Shown here one piece after another: positions 35,748 to 44,304 of a DNA stretch of 64,000 nt; the first letter of the stretch is position 1; each line of letters starts with the position of its first letter. The stretch comes from Novosphingobium barchaimii LL02. Its GTDB lineage: Bacteria > Pseudomonadota > Alphaproteobacteria > Sphingomonadales > Sphingomonadaceae. The DNA is taken from assembly GCF_001046635.1 (NCBI RefSeq), contig NZ_KQ130452.1, positions 732,668 to 796,667 of the forward strand. Reading direction: 5' to 3'. Below the pieces are notes generated by a model that saw only the letters and a list, made by a program, of their open reading frames with translations, was not told the DNA's origin and ran no database searches. Position numbers and translations under genes: made by a program.

Positions 35748-36272
35748 GTGAAACCACATCGCCCCCTCGCCCTGCTTCTTTGCACTGCCATGGCCCTTGC
35801 GCTGGGCGCCTGCGGCAAGGAGCCGGACAGCCCCACCGCCTCGAACGAGGCCACCCTCACCGGCCCCGATGCCAAGCCGGGACTGGTCGCGAGCGACGGC
35901 AAGCTGGTGCTTCCGGTGATCGCCGGGCGCCCGGCGGCGGTCTATTTCACCGTGCGCAACGACGGCGCCGAGCCGGTTACGCTGGCCGCCGTCAGTATTC
36001 TGGGCGCCGGCAAGGCCGAAATGCACGAGACCAAGGGCGGCTCCATGGGCAAGGTCGATTCGCTGCCGGTCGACCCCGGCGCGTCGGTTGTCTTCGCGCC
36101 GGGCGGGCTGCATGTCATGGTCTTCGACCTGCCTGCCGCGCTCAAAGCCGGTGGCAAGGCGGAGTTGACGATGACGTTTTCTGACGGAGACAAGCTGTCG
36201 ATGCCGCTCGCCGTCGAGGCGATGGGCGGCGACATGGGCGACATGGGCGACATGGAAGGGATGCACCACTGA
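35748..36272 (+). CDS. PCuAC-type copper chaperone lipoprotein
   Basis: A 174-residue copper chaperone of the PCu(A)C family. The copper site H(M)x10Mx21HxM is visible: EMHETKGGSMGKVDSL and later GGLHVMVFDL. The N-terminus is a lipoprotein signal (LALLLCTAMALALGAC, lipid-attached Cys22). The C-terminus adds a Met/Asp/His tail (MGGDMGDMGDMEGMHH) that could hold extra copper. Such proteins deliver Cu(I) to cytochrome c oxidase in the periplasm. The start is GTG at 35748, nine bases after AAGGAT; the longer frame upstream is not conserved. It is divergent from dnaK, and its stop overlaps the probable CTG start of the next gene. Confidence 0.88.
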   Translation: MKPHRPLALLLCTAMALALGACGKEPDSPTASNEATLTGPDAKPGLVASDGKLVLPVIAGRPAAVYFTVRNDGAEPVTLAAVSILGAGKAEMHETKGGSMGKVDSLPVDPGASVVFAPGGLHVMVFDLPAALKAGGKAELTMTFSDGDKLSMPLAVEAMGGDMGDMGDMEGMHH

Positions 36273-36754
36273 GCGTCCCACCCGGAGAAGAACGCGCGCT
36301 GACGGCGGGCGAGGCGGCGCTGATCCGCTCCGTCTTCGGCGAGGCGATCGATTGCGGCCCGGTGCGAGTGCGGCGGCGCAAATGGTTTCCATTTCAGCCG
36401 GTCAACACGGCGATGGCGCCTTGCGGCCACTTGCATTTCCACCCGCGAGCCAGCTTGTACAGAGGCGATTTCTCGCAGGCACCGCTCGGGCTGCAGGGGC
36501 TCTTCATTCATGAGATGACGCATGTGTGGCAGACACAGCGCAAGGGACGGTGGTATCTGCCGCTGATGCGCCATCCGCTGTGCCGCTACGACTATTCCTT
36601 GCGTCCAGGCTGGACGCTGGAGCGCTACGGCATCGAGCAACAGGCCGAAATCGTACGCCACATCTTTTTGATGGGGCTTGGCGTGGATGTGCCGGGAGCG
36701 CCTCCACTGGAAAGCTACCGGGGCATAGTGCCGTTCGACCGCGCCCGCCTCTAA
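36269..36754 (+). CDS. Vgr-related HExxH-motif protein, probable CTG start
   Basis: About 161 residues if started at CTG 36269, or 130 if started at the first conventional codon, GTG 36362. The part upstream of the GTG encodes LTAGEAALIRSVFGEAIDCGPV in frame, which looks like the normal N-terminus of this sphingomonad protein group. No ATG, GTG or TTG lies ahead of it. CTG 36269 overlaps the PCuAC stop (CTGA) and has GGAAGGG eight bases upstream, so it is the best start. GLFIHEMTHVWQTQ carries a zinc-metalloprotease-like HExxH motif, and YDYSLRPGWTLERYGIEQQAEIVRHI follows. There is no signal peptide. The function is unknown. Confidence 0.75.
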   Translation: MSVPPGEERALTAGEAALIRSVFGEAIDCGPVRVRRRKWFPFQPVNTAMAPCGHLHFHPRASLYRGDFSQAPLGLQGLFIHEMTHVWQTQRKGRWYLPLMRHPLCRYDYSLRPGWTLERYGIEQQAEIVRHIFLMGLGVDVPGAPPLESYRGIVPFDRARL

Positions 36755-36846
36755 ACCAAACTGCGTCGTGAAACGAAACGGGGCGCGGCGATATTTCGTC
36801 CGCGCCCCACGTGCGACCCATTTGGGTTATCTAGTCCGCGCCCAGA

Positions 36847-37110
36847 TCAGCAATCGCGATCCCAGTAACGGTCGCCGCGGCGGTCGTAGCGATAGCAGCC
36901 GCGATCGCCATCCTTCTTTGCGGTGGAGCCAGCCACAGCGCCTGCTGCCGCACCGATCGCCGCGCCGGTGGCTACGTTGCCGCCCGTAATGGCACCGACG
37001 CCTGCACCGAGTGCGCCGCCGGCGAGAGCGCCTTCACCGCCGTAGTTGCTGGCACAGCCAGCCATGCTGAACGCACCGGCTGCGAGGATGGGGAGGATAA
37101 ACTTACGCAT
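36847..37110 (-). CDS. glycine-zipper lipoprotein
   Basis: An 87-residue protein with a lipoprotein signal (MRKFILPILAAGAFSMAGC, lipid-attached Cys19). A glycine-zipper membrane segment follows (GALAGGALGAGVGAITGG and NVATGAAIGAAAGAVAGS), related to the SlyB/OmpA-type and YMGG-like Gly-zipper families. The tail is short, charged and Tyr/Arg/Asp-rich, ending CYRYDRRGDRYWDRDC. It is probably anchored in the outer membrane and involved in envelope integrity, but no specific role can be named. It is a single gene, convergent with the HExxH protein across 92 bp. Confidence 0.85.
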   Translation of the reverse strand: MRKFILPILAAGAFSMAGCASNYGGEGALAGGALGAGVGAITGGNVATGAAIGAAAGAVAGSTAKKDGDRGCYRYDRRGDRYWDRDC

Positions 37111-37353
37111 CGATGGTCTCCGAAAAAGTCATGCTATGCCAAGTCAACGGAGAAAAACGCGAGAGGTTCCGCCGCAACAAAACGACACATGCTTCGGAAC
37201 GCTCGGCATAAGCAGTGTTTGCCGGGAAAATGCCCGACCGCAAACATAACCCCGGCAAAGCACTACGCAAACGCAGCGCCGCCGGGGTCATGCATTTAAC
37301 AAAATCCGCTCAGGCCGAGCTTGTCGAAGCCCCCTGACCCAAGCGCATCGCTA
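37111..37353. repeat. intergenic region with hairpin and REP-like units
   Basis: This 243-bp gap downstream of grpE holds a 9-bp inverted repeat TTTGCCGGG (37218-37226) / CCCGGCAAA (37251-37259). A REP-like unit CCGCTCAGGCCGAGCTTGTC(GAAG) lies at 37306-37329, with a degenerate opposing unit near 37192-37213 (CTTCGGAACGCTCGGCATAA). No gene is supported. Confidence 0.55.
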
Positions 37354-37929
37354 TCAGTCGGGCTTCTTGGCCACGGCCACCATCGCGGGGCGCAGCAGGC
37401 GGTCCTTGATCATGTAACCGGCCTGGAGCTCCTGCACGATCGTGCCCGCTTCGACATCGGCCGAGGGAACCTCGATCATCGCCTGATGCTGGTTGGGGTC
37501 GAGCGGCATGCCCATGGCGGCGATGCGGGTGATGCCGTGGCTGGTGAACACCTTGTCGATCTCGCGGCCCGTGGCCTCGATCCCGGCGACGAGGCCCTTG
37601 AGCTTCTCGTCCTCGCGCATGTCGGCGGGGATCGCCGTCAGCGCGCGGGCCAGGTTGTCCGACACCGACAGGATGTCGCGGGCAAAGCCGGTGGCGGCAT
37701 AGGCGCGCGTGTCGGCGACGTCCTTTTCCAGACGGCGGCGCACGTTCTGCGTTTCGGCGCGGGCGTAAAGCACTTCCTGCTTCGCGCCGGCCAGTTCCTC
37801 ACGCAACTGCGCCAGTTCTTCGTTCTCGCCCTTGGAATCCAACATATCCTCGGGAACCCCCTTCAGTTCCTCGGCCACGGCGGCGTCTACAGTCTGGTCT
37901 TCGGGAGACTGCTTCTTGTCGTCGGTCAT
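37354..37929 (-). CDS. grpE: nucleotide exchange factor GrpE
   Basis: A 191-residue GrpE. The N-terminus is acidic (MTDDKKQSPEDQTVDAAVAEELKG), followed by a long coiled coil (ENEELAQLREELAGAKQEVLYARAETQNVRRRLEKD) and the C-terminal beta domain with GVIxxDxxxHxA-like VDKVFTSHGITRIAAMGMPLDPNQHQAM. It releases ADP from DnaK. It lies 18 bp downstream of hrcA in the same direction, forming the classical hrcA-grpE pair. Confidence 0.96.
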   Translation of the reverse strand: MTDDKKQSPEDQTVDAAVAEELKGVPEDMLDSKGENEELAQLREELAGAKQEVLYARAETQNVRRRLEKDVADTRAYAATGFARDILSVSDNLARALTAIPADMREDEKLKGLVAGIEATGREIDKVFTSHGITRIAAMGMPLDPNQHQAMIEVPSADVEAGTIVQELQAGYMIKDRLLRPAMVAVAKKPD

Positions 37930-37947
37930 ATTCTTCTACTGTTCCAG

Positions 37948-39000
37948 CTATCCGATGAGCTTGCCCAGGCTCTGGGCAGTGAAATCCACCATGGGCACTA
38001 CGCGCGCATAATTCAACCGCGTGGGGCCGATAACCCCCACCACGCCGACCACCTTTCCTTCCCGGTCCCGGTACGGCGAGGCAATCACCGAAGACCCGGA
38101 AAGCGCGAAAAGCCGGTTCTCCGAGCCGATGAATATCCGCGTCGCCTGCGCCTCGCGCGCGGTGTCGAGCAGGTCGGCGACCGATTGCTTGTTTTCAAGG
38201 TCGTCGAGCAGCGAGCGCACCCGTTCGAGATCGGTCAGCGCCGCCTCGTCCAGCAGATTCGCCTGTCCGCGCACGATCAGCACCGGGCGGGCCATGGCGT
38301 CCTCGCTCCACACGGCCAGCCCGCGTTCGACAAGGTCGCGGCTGGCGGCATCGAGCGCCGACTTGCCCGAGGATATGTCGGCGCGCATCGCCAGCGCTGC
38401 TTCGGCCAGCGTGCGGCCGATCAGATGCGCGGAAATGTAGTTGGAGGCTTCCTCCAGAGCACCGGGCGGCAGGCCCATGGGCAGTTCAACGATGCGGTTT
38501 TCCACCCCGCCGTCCTCGCCCACCAAAACGGCCAGCGCCCTTCCCGGCCCCAGCGGCACGAGTTGCAGGTGCGTCAGGCGCGGCTCACGCCGGGGCACCA
38601 TGACCACGCCCGCGCCCGAGGTGAGGCTGGAAAGCAGCGCACTGGTCGCCTCCAGCGCTGCCTCGATCGGGCCGGGGGTCGAGATGCGGCTCTCGATCGC
38701 CAGGCGTTCCTCCACCGTGGGTTCGGCCACCTGCATGATGCCGTCCACGAACAGGCGAAGCCCCGCCTCGGTCGGCAACCGGCCGGCACTGGTATGCGGC
38801 GCGGCGAGCAGGCCCTGCCCCTCAAGGTCCGCCAGCACCGATCGGATCGAGGCAGAGGACAGGTTCATGCCCCCGGGCCCGGCCAGAATCTTCGAACCGA
38901 CCGGCGCACCGGTGGCGAGATAGCCTTCCACCACCAGCCGGAAGATGTCGCGGGCGCGGGTGGTCATTTCGGTGATCGGCGGCGTGGGCATATGTTTCAT
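37948..39000 (-). CDS. hrcA: heat-inducible transcription repressor HrcA
   Basis: A 350-residue HrcA. The winged-helix N-terminus reads RARDIFRLVVEGYLATGAPVGSKILA and NLSSASIRSVLADLEGQGLLAAPHTSAGRLPT, with a GAF-like effector domain further on and a C-terminus containing GVVGVIGPTRLNYARVVPMVDF. HrcA binds CIRCE elements at chaperonin genes; none is seen in this window, so its targets lie elsewhere. The start at 39000 or an ATG three codons later cannot be separated. It is divergent from rph across 119 bp and heads hrcA-grpE. Confidence 0.95.
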   Translation of the reverse strand: MKHMPTPPITEMTTRARDIFRLVVEGYLATGAPVGSKILAGPGGMNLSSASIRSVLADLEGQGLLAAPHTSAGRLPTEAGLRLFVDGIMQVAEPTVEERLAIESRISTPGPIEAALEATSALLSSLTSGAGVVMVPRREPRLTHLQLVPLGPGRALAVLVGEDGGVENRIVELPMGLPPGALEEASNYISAHLIGRTLAEAALAMRADISSGKSALDAASRDLVERGLAVWSEDAMARPVLIVRGQANLLDEAALTDLERVRSLLDDLENKQSVADLLDTAREAQATRIFIGSENRLFALSGSSVIASPYRDREGKVVGVVGVIGPTRLNYARVVPMVDFTAQSLGKLIG

Positions 39001-39119
39001 TTAGGCCATGCCCCGGCTTAGGCAATGCCCCGCTTGGGCACAGTCGACTTCCACAGGACTTGCGGCCCCGCGGCTTATGCGACTAGGGGCCGAGCGTAGT
39101 TTCAGACAAGGATGACTCC

Positions 39120-39836
39120 ATGCGACCTTCAGGCCGTGCCGCAGACGAAATGCGCGCCATCGATATCCAGACCGGCTTCACCAAGCATGCCGAAGGCTCG
39201 GTGCTGATCTCGTTCGGCGATACGCGCGTGCTGGTCACCGCCTCGGTCGAGGAAAAGGTCCCCCCGTTCCTGCGCGGCAAGGGCGAAGGTTGGGTTACGG
39301 CAGAATACTCGATGCTGCCCCGCGCCACTCACACGCGCGGCAGCCGTGAAGCGGCCAAGGGCAAGCAGTCGGGCCGCACCCAGGAAATCCAGCGCCTGAT
39401 CGGCCGTTCCTTGCGTTCGGTGGTCGACATGAAGAAGCTGGGCGAGCGCCAGATCGTGCTCGACTGCGACGTGATCCAGGCCGACGGCGGCACCCGCACC
39501 GCCTCGATCTCGGGCGCATGGGTTGCGCTGCGTCTTGCCGTCGACAAGCTGATGGCCGAAGGCAAGATCAAGGAAGACCCGATCCAGGCCCGCGTCGCCG
39601 CCGTTTCCTGCGGCATCTGCGAAGGTACCCCGGTGCTCGACCTCGACTACATCGAGGACAGCGCCGCTGATGCCGACGCCAACTTCGTACTGATCGAAGG
39701 CGGCAAGATCGCCGAAGCACAGGCCACCGCCGAAGGCGCGACGTATGACGAAGAAGGCCTGCTGCGCCTCCTGCGCCTTGCCCGCATCGGCTGCGAGGGT
39801 ATCTTCGCGGCGCAGGCCAAGGCTGTTGGCCGCTAA
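39120..39836 (+). CDS. rph: ribonuclease PH
   Basis: A 238-residue phosphorolytic 3'-5' exoribonuclease that trims tRNA 3' ends. Family signatures are [70 protein letters not shown] and [19 protein letters not shown]. It has the usual length. The start is directly at the conserved MRPSGR. It leads a plus-strand run of rph, rdgB, hemW and xerC, with a hairpin between rph and rdgB. Confidence 0.97.
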   Translation: MRPSGRAADEMRAIDIQTGFTKHAEGSVLISFGDTRVLVTASVEEKVPPFLRGKGEGWVTAEYSMLPRATHTRGSREAAKGKQSGRTQEIQRLIGRSLRSVVDMKKLGERQIVLDCDVIQADGGTRTASISGAWVALRLAVDKLMAEGKIKEDPIQARVAAVSCGICEGTPVLDLDYIEDSAADADANFVLIEGGKIAEAQATAEGATYDEEGLLRLLRLARIGCEGIFAAQAKAVGR

Positions 39837-39846
39837 AACTACCCTG

Positions 39847-39874
39847 CATGGCCTCCGCCAATGTGGAGGCCATG
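39847..39874. other. hairpin in the rph-rdgB gap
   Basis: A perfect 10-bp stem CATGGCCTCC (39847-39856) / GGAGGCCATG (39865-39874) lies between the rph stop and the rdgB start, without a T-run. It may be a processing or attenuation element. It also argues against the in-frame upstream ATG codons at 39848 and 39872 as rdgB starts. Confidence 0.5.
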
Positions 39875-39898
39875 CGCCTGATGTGTGAGGAATATTCG

Positions 39899-40528
39899 AT
39901 GACCCGGAAACTCGACGGACAACGCCTGGTCATCGCCACGCACAACGCGGGCAAGCTGCGCGAGATTTCCGCGCTGCTCGCCCCTTACGGCATCGAGTGC
40001 CTGTCTGCCGGCCAGCTCGGACTGCCCGAGCCTGAGGAAACCGGCACCACGTTTGCCCAGAACGCTTTGCTAAAGGCCCACGCCGCCGCCAAGGCCGCGC
40101 AGTTGCCGGCGCTTGCCGACGACAGCGGTCTTTCGGTGACGGCGCTGGGCGGGCGCCCCGGCGTCTACACCGCCGACTGGGCCGAGCGGCAGTGGTTTGA
40201 AGGCGATCCGGGCCGCGACTGGTACATGGCGATGGGCAAGGTCGAAGGCCTGCTCGCGCAGCAAGGCGCCGAAGTCGACCGTTCGTGCTGGTTTTCCTGC
40301 ACCCTCGCCATCGCCTGGCCCGAGGGTGATGAGGCCGTCTACGAGGGCCGCGTGAACGGCGCCTTCTGCTGGCCGCCGCGCGGCACGATGGGCTTCGGTT
40401 ATGACCCCGCATTCATACCCGAAGGCCACGACCAGTCATTCGCCGAGCTGCCGCTCGCGGAAAAGCAACGCATCAGCCACCGCGCCGATGCCTTTGCCAA
40501 GCTGGTCGCGGAGCAATTCGGCGCGTAA
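39899..40528 (+). CDS. rdgB: RdgB/HAM1 family XTP/dITP pyrophosphatase
   Basis: A 209-residue non-canonical purine NTP pyrophosphatase that removes dITP and XTP from the nucleotide pool. The N-terminal motif RLVIATHNAGKLREISALLAPYGIE, then ETGTTFAQNALLKAHAAAK, ALADDSGLSVTALGGRPGVYTADWA and GTMGFGYDPAFIPEG are characteristic. The start ATG at 39899 has TGAGGA eight bases upstream and gives the standard N-terminus; in-frame ATGs further up overlap the hairpin. It lies 9 bp upstream of hemW. Confidence 0.95.
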   Translation: MTRKLDGQRLVIATHNAGKLREISALLAPYGIECLSAGQLGLPEPEETGTTFAQNALLKAHAAAKAAQLPALADDSGLSVTALGGRPGVYTADWAERQWFEGDPGRDWYMAMGKVEGLLAQQGAEVDRSCWFSCTLAIAWPEGDEAVYEGRVNGAFCWPPRGTMGFGYDPAFIPEGHDQSFAELPLAEKQRISHRADAFAKLVAEQFGA

Positions 40529-40537
40529 GCTGATCTG

Positions 40538-41689
40538 ATGGCCCGCGCTCTATACATCCACTGGCCGTTCTGCCTCGCAAAGTGCCCCTACTGCGACTTC
40601 AACAGCCATGTCCGCGACCGGGTCGATCATGCCGCATGGCAGGATGGACTGCTCGCCGACATGCGCCACGAACACGCGCTGGCAGGCGGCGAACCGCTCG
40701 ATTCGATCTTCTTCGGCGGCGGCACGCCATCGCTGATGCCTCCTGCCCTCGTGGCACGGCTGCTGGAGGAAGCGGAAAAGCTCTGGGGCTTTGCGCCCGG
40801 CATCGAGATCACGCTGGAGGGCAACCCCTCCTCGGTCGAAGCGGCGAATTATGCCGCGCTGGCAAGCGTGGGCGTCAACCGCGTGTCGCTGGGCATTCAG
40901 GCGCTCGACAACGAGACGCTGCGTTTTCTTGGACGGCTGCACGATGCCGGTGAAGGGCTGGCTGCGCTGGATGTGGCGCAGACGCATTTTGACCGGGTCA
41001 GCTTCGACCTCATCTATGCCCGTCCCGGCCAGTCGCTGGACGGCTGGCGCGCGGAGCTTTCGCAGGCGCTGTCCTACGGGACGGGGCACCTCTCGCTTTA
41101 CCAGCTGACCATAGAGCCGGGTACGCGCTTCGAGACGATGGTGCGCAAGGGCGACTTCACGCCGCTGGACGAAGACGCCTGCGCCGACATGTTCGCCCTT
41201 ACCCGCGAGATGACCGCAACTGCCGGCCTGCCCGCCTACGAAATCAGCAACCACGCCCGCCCTGGCGAGGAAAGCCGCCACAACCTGACGTACTGGCGCT
41301 ATCAGGACTATTGCGGCATCGGCCCGGGTGCCCACGGACGGCGCGGCGGCGTTGCCACCGTGCGCCACCGCAAGCCGGAGAACTGGCTGGCCGGCATCGA
41401 CGCCAGGCGCCACGGCGTTGTCGAGGAACGCGGCCTTGGCCTCTCCGAACAGGCGAGCGAGGCCATGCTGATGGGCCTGCGCCTGCGCGAAGGCGTGGAC
41501 CTCGATGTGATGGCGAAGCGCTTTGGCCACCGTCCGGCGCAGCTATGCGATACGTCCAAGGCGGACTTCTACGAACGACAGGGCCTGATCCGCCGCGAAG
41601 GTTCGTGGATCGGCGTGACCGAGGCCGGCATGTGCCTGCTCGACGGGCTGCTCGGCGAACTGGTGCCCTCAAGCCTGGTCGAAGGCTGA
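40538..41689 (+). CDS. hemW: radical SAM heme chaperone HemW
   Basis: A 383-residue radical-SAM protein of the HemW (formerly HemN-like) group. The [4Fe-4S] cysteines are Cys12, Cys16 and Cys19 (FCLAKCPYCDFNSHV). IFFGGGTPSLM and RVSLGIQALDNETLRFLGRLHD are typical. The first two cysteines are followed by PYCDF rather than the extra N-terminal residues of true coproporphyrinogen oxidases, which supports a heme-chaperone role. Its stop overlaps the xerC start (TGATG), so the two are translationally linked. Confidence 0.93.
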   Translation: MARALYIHWPFCLAKCPYCDFNSHVRDRVDHAAWQDGLLADMRHEHALAGGEPLDSIFFGGGTPSLMPPALVARLLEEAEKLWGFAPGIEITLEGNPSSVEAANYAALASVGVNRVSLGIQALDNETLRFLGRLHDAGEGLAALDVAQTHFDRVSFDLIYARPGQSLDGWRAELSQALSYGTGHLSLYQLTIEPGTRFETMVRKGDFTPLDEDACADMFALTREMTATAGLPAYEISNHARPGEESRHNLTYWRYQDYCGIGPGAHGRRGGVATVRHRKPENWLAGIDARRHGVVEERGLGLSEQASEAMLMGLRLREGVDLDVMAKRFGHRPAQLCDTSKADFYERQGLIRREGSWIGVTEAGMCLLDGLLGELVPSSLVEG

Positions 41690-42588
41690 TGGCCCAAAAG
41701 GCCGACCTTATGGAGGCCTGGGGCGCGTATCTGGCACACGATCGCCGCCGCAGCCCGCATACCGTGCGCGCCTATCTGGCAACGGCCTCGCGCCTGCTGG
41801 ATGCGCTGGGTGACAGCGACTGGGGTTCGCTGGCGAAGATCGAGGCTCCGGCGCTGCGCGGTCATCTCGCGGCGCGGCGGCAGGACGGGATCGGCAATGT
41901 CTCCGCCGCGCGGGAGCTTTCGGCGCTCAAGGCCTTCCTTTCCTTTGCCCGCAACCGAGCCGGGATGGCGCAGGCGGCCCCGCCGCGTCTCAAGGGGCCG
42001 CGCGTGAAGAAGGGCCTGCCGCGCCCGATCACCCCGGACGAGGCGGTGAACCTTGCCTCCATTGTCGAGGAAGACGCCTCGCTGCCATGGATCGGCGCGC
42101 GCGACCGGGCGGTGCTGCTATTGCTCTACGGCGCGGGGCTGCGCATTGCCGAGGCCCTGTCGCTGACCGGCGCGGTGCTTCCATTGGCCGAGACGCTGGT
42201 GGTTACCGGCAAGGGCAGCAAGCAGCGCATGGTGCCCTTGCTGCCGATCGTGCGTGCGGGCGTCGCGGATTATGTAGAAAAGTGCCCCTGGCCGGTAGAG
42301 CGGGACAAGGCGCTGTTCCGGGGTGCCAAGGGCGGGCCGCTCTCTCAGGGGATGGTGCAAAAGGCCGTGGCGCGCGCGCGCGTGGTGCTGGGCTTGCCGG
42401 CAAGCGCCACGCCCCATGCCTTGCGCCACAGCTTTGCGACGCACCTGCTGGGTGCGGGCGCGGACCTGCGTTCGCTTCAGGAATTGCTGGGGCATGTGTC
42501 GCTAAGCTCGACGCAGATATATACGCGGGTGGATGCAGCGACTTTGCTGGACGTCTACCGCAACGCGCATCCGAGAGAACAGGGATAA
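41689..42588 (+). CDS. xerC: tyrosine recombinase XerC
   Basis: A 299-residue tyrosine recombinase. It has an N-terminal SAM-like core-binding domain (WGAYLAHDRRRSPHTVRAYLATASRLLDAL) and a catalytic domain with Arg in YGAGLRIAEAL, Lys in VTGKGSKQRMVPL, His-x-x-Arg in HALRHSFATHLL, a second His in LLGHVSLSSTQIYTRV and the nucleophilic Tyr just after it. It resolves chromosome dimers at dif together with XerD. The length and the tight coupling to hemW point to the housekeeping enzyme rather than a phage integrase. XerC is preferred over XerD from context and the shape of the C-terminus; sequence alone leaves some doubt. Confidence 0.85.
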   Translation: MAQKADLMEAWGAYLAHDRRRSPHTVRAYLATASRLLDALGDSDWGSLAKIEAPALRGHLAARRQDGIGNVSAARELSALKAFLSFARNRAGMAQAAPPRLKGPRVKKGLPRPITPDEAVNLASIVEEDASLPWIGARDRAVLLLLYGAGLRIAEALSLTGAVLPLAETLVVTGKGSKQRMVPLLPIVRAGVADYVEKCPWPVERDKALFRGAKGGPLSQGMVQKAVARARVVLGLPASATPHALRHSFATHLLGAGADLRSLQELLGHVSLSSTQIYTRVDAATLLDVYRNAHPREQG

Positions 42589-42604
42589 TGGAGATTTCCC
42601 GCGA

Positions 42605-43207
42605 TCAGCCCTCGCGCGGCTTCCATGTCGCCACGCGCCAGATATAGCCGATCACGGTCGCCACGCCGATCGCCACGGTAGCCCATCCCAGCCACACTTC
42701 CGCCTCGGACAGCGTATGGCCAAGCCAGCGCCCGCCCAGGATCAGCAGGGCGTTCCAGATCGCAGCGCCCGCAGCGGTGAACAGAAGAAACCGCAAGTGC
42801 CCCATGTGTGCCAGTCCCGCCGGGACCGAGATCATCGTGCGGAACATCGGCATGAAGCGCAGCACGAAAACCACCCAGTGCCCGTGCCGCCGAAGGAATT
42901 TACCCGCCACTTCGACATCGTGCCACTCCAGCGTCAGCCAGCGGCCCCAGCGGTTTATGAACGGGCGCAGGCGTTCGTAACCCAGCCGGTCGGCGATGAG
43001 GAACAGTACGTAATTACCCAGCGCCGCTCCAGCCGTGCCCCATAACAGGAGCGGCCAGAAGTGCATGTCGCCGCGCGCTACGGCGATCCCGCCAAGGCCC
43101 ATGATGACCTCGGACGGGATCGGCGGGATGATATTCTCCATCGCCATCAGGAACATGATGCCGAGATAGCCGCCCTGCCGGACGATTTCGTAGATCCACT
43201 CAGCCAT
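42605..43207 (-). CDS. DedA family membrane protein
   Basis: A 200-residue DedA/SNARE-associated family protein with four to five hydrophobic segments. Family motifs are visible: FLMAMENIIPPIPSEVIMGLGG near the N-terminus, GTAGAALGNYVLFLIADRLG, and FVLRFMPMFRTMISVPAGLAHM (the F-x-R-x-x-P-x-x-R segment). DedA proteins act as lipid flippases or scramblases, for example for undecaprenyl phosphate or phospholipids. It is convergent with xerC and lies 12 bp downstream of the gshB stop on the same strand. Confidence 0.92.
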   Translation of the reverse strand: MAEWIYEIVRQGGYLGIMFLMAMENIIPPIPSEVIMGLGGIAVARGDMHFWPLLLWGTAGAALGNYVLFLIADRLGYERLRPFINRWGRWLTLEWHDVEVAGKFLRRHGHWVVFVLRFMPMFRTMISVPAGLAHMGHLRFLLFTAAGAAIWNALLILGGRWLGHTLSEAEVWLGWATVAIGVATVIGYIWRVATWKPREG

Positions 43208-43219
43208 GGGACGCGCCGA

Positions 43220-44191
43220 TCACATCGCCGCGTGGCGGACCTCGATGGCGTCCCAGATCATGGCCCCGGTGTCGGTGCCGTTGAAGCGGTCTATCGCCAC
43301 GATGCCGGTGGGCGAAGTCACGTTGATTTCCGTCAGCCATTTTCCGCCAATCACGTCGATACCAACGAAAACCAGCCCGCGCGCTTTGAGTTCCGGGCCA
43401 AGCGCTGCGCAGATTTCCTCTTCAGCCGAAGTGAGCTGGCTGGCCTCTGCCGATCCGCCCACCGCAAGGTTGGAGCGGAACTCGCCCTCGCCCGGCTTGC
43501 GGTTGATGGCGCCCGCGAACACGCCGTCGACCAGCACGATGCGCTTGTCGCCTTCCGACACGTCGGGGAGGAAGGGCTGGACCATGAACGGCTCGACCCA
43601 GGCGTTCTCGAACATCTCGATCAGCGCGCCGAGGTTGGAGCCATCGGCAGGCACCCGGAACACCGCCTTGCCGCCGTTGCCGTGAAGCGGCTTGATGACG
43701 AGATCGCCCGGGTTACGCTGGTTGAACGCCTTCACGTCCTCGATCCGGCGGGCGATGAAGGTGGGCGGCATGAACCGCGCATAGTCGAGGACGAAGACCT
43801 TCTCCGGCGCATTGCGCACGGCGGCCGGATCGTTGACCACCAGCGTGCGCCCGGCAAGGCGCTCCAGCAGGTGAGTGGCGGTGATGTAGCCCAGGTCGAA
43901 CGGCGGGTCCTGGCGCATCAGCACCACGTCGATGTCTTCGCCAAGGTCGATCAGCCGGTATTCGCCCCGCGTGAAGTGAGCGCCTTCCACTTTCTGCACG
44001 GTGACCGGCGCGCCCCAGCAGGTAAGCCGTCCGGCGGCGCCGTGCGAGGCATCATAGGCCAGAGTGCGTACGTCGTAATGGAACAGCGTATGCCCCCGCG
44101 CCTGGGCGCTGAGCATCAGTGCGAACGAGCTGTCGCCCCCGATCTTGACGGTTTCGAGCGGGTCCATCTGGACGGCTACGCGTAAGCTCAT
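43220..44191 (-). CDS. gshB: glutathione synthetase
   Basis: A 323-residue ATP-grasp enzyme that joins gamma-glutamylcysteine and glycine. Family features are LRVAVQMDPLETVKIGGDSSFALMLSAQARGH at the N-terminus, DVVLMRQDPPFDLGYITATHLLE, DLVIKPLHGNGGKAVFRV, EPFMVQPFLPDVSEGDKRIVLVDG and FVGIDVIGGKWLTEINVTSPTG. The length is standard. It is followed at 12 bp by the DedA gene and preceded by yraN 113 bp upstream on the same strand. Confidence 0.96.
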   Translation of the reverse strand: MSLRVAVQMDPLETVKIGGDSSFALMLSAQARGHTLFHYDVRTLAYDASHGAAGRLTCWGAPVTVQKVEGAHFTRGEYRLIDLGEDIDVVLMRQDPPFDLGYITATHLLERLAGRTLVVNDPAAVRNAPEKVFVLDYARFMPPTFIARRIEDVKAFNQRNPGDLVIKPLHGNGGKAVFRVPADGSNLGALIEMFENAWVEPFMVQPFLPDVSEGDKRIVLVDGVFAGAINRKPGEGEFRSNLAVGGSAEASQLTSAEEEICAALGPELKARGLVFVGIDVIGGKWLTEINVTSPTGIVAIDRFNGTDTGAMIWDAIEVRHAAM

Positions 44192-44304
44192 GGCAGGTAT
44201 CGGCCTTTGCGAAAGGGTTGTCGGGCGCGGCTTAGCCGCAACGCCCCAAAGGTGCGACCGGAATTGCGAGTTTCAAGCGTTGAGCTTTGCTAAACTGTCG
44301 CCGA

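Noticed and set aside
37111-39119. CIRCE element for HrcA near hrcA-grpE or dnaK
   Set aside because: I looked for the TTAGCACTC-N9-GAGTGCTAA pattern upstream of hrcA, grpE, dnaK and dnaJ and found none.
41689-42588. Tyrosine recombinase as a sign of a mobile element or prophage
   Set aside because: It overlaps hemW, has XerC length and lies in a conserved housekeeping block without attachment repeats or phage genes.
42777-43205. Small frames on both strands within the DedA gene
   Set aside because: DedA family motifs are continuous on the minus strand; the other frames lack start signals and domains.
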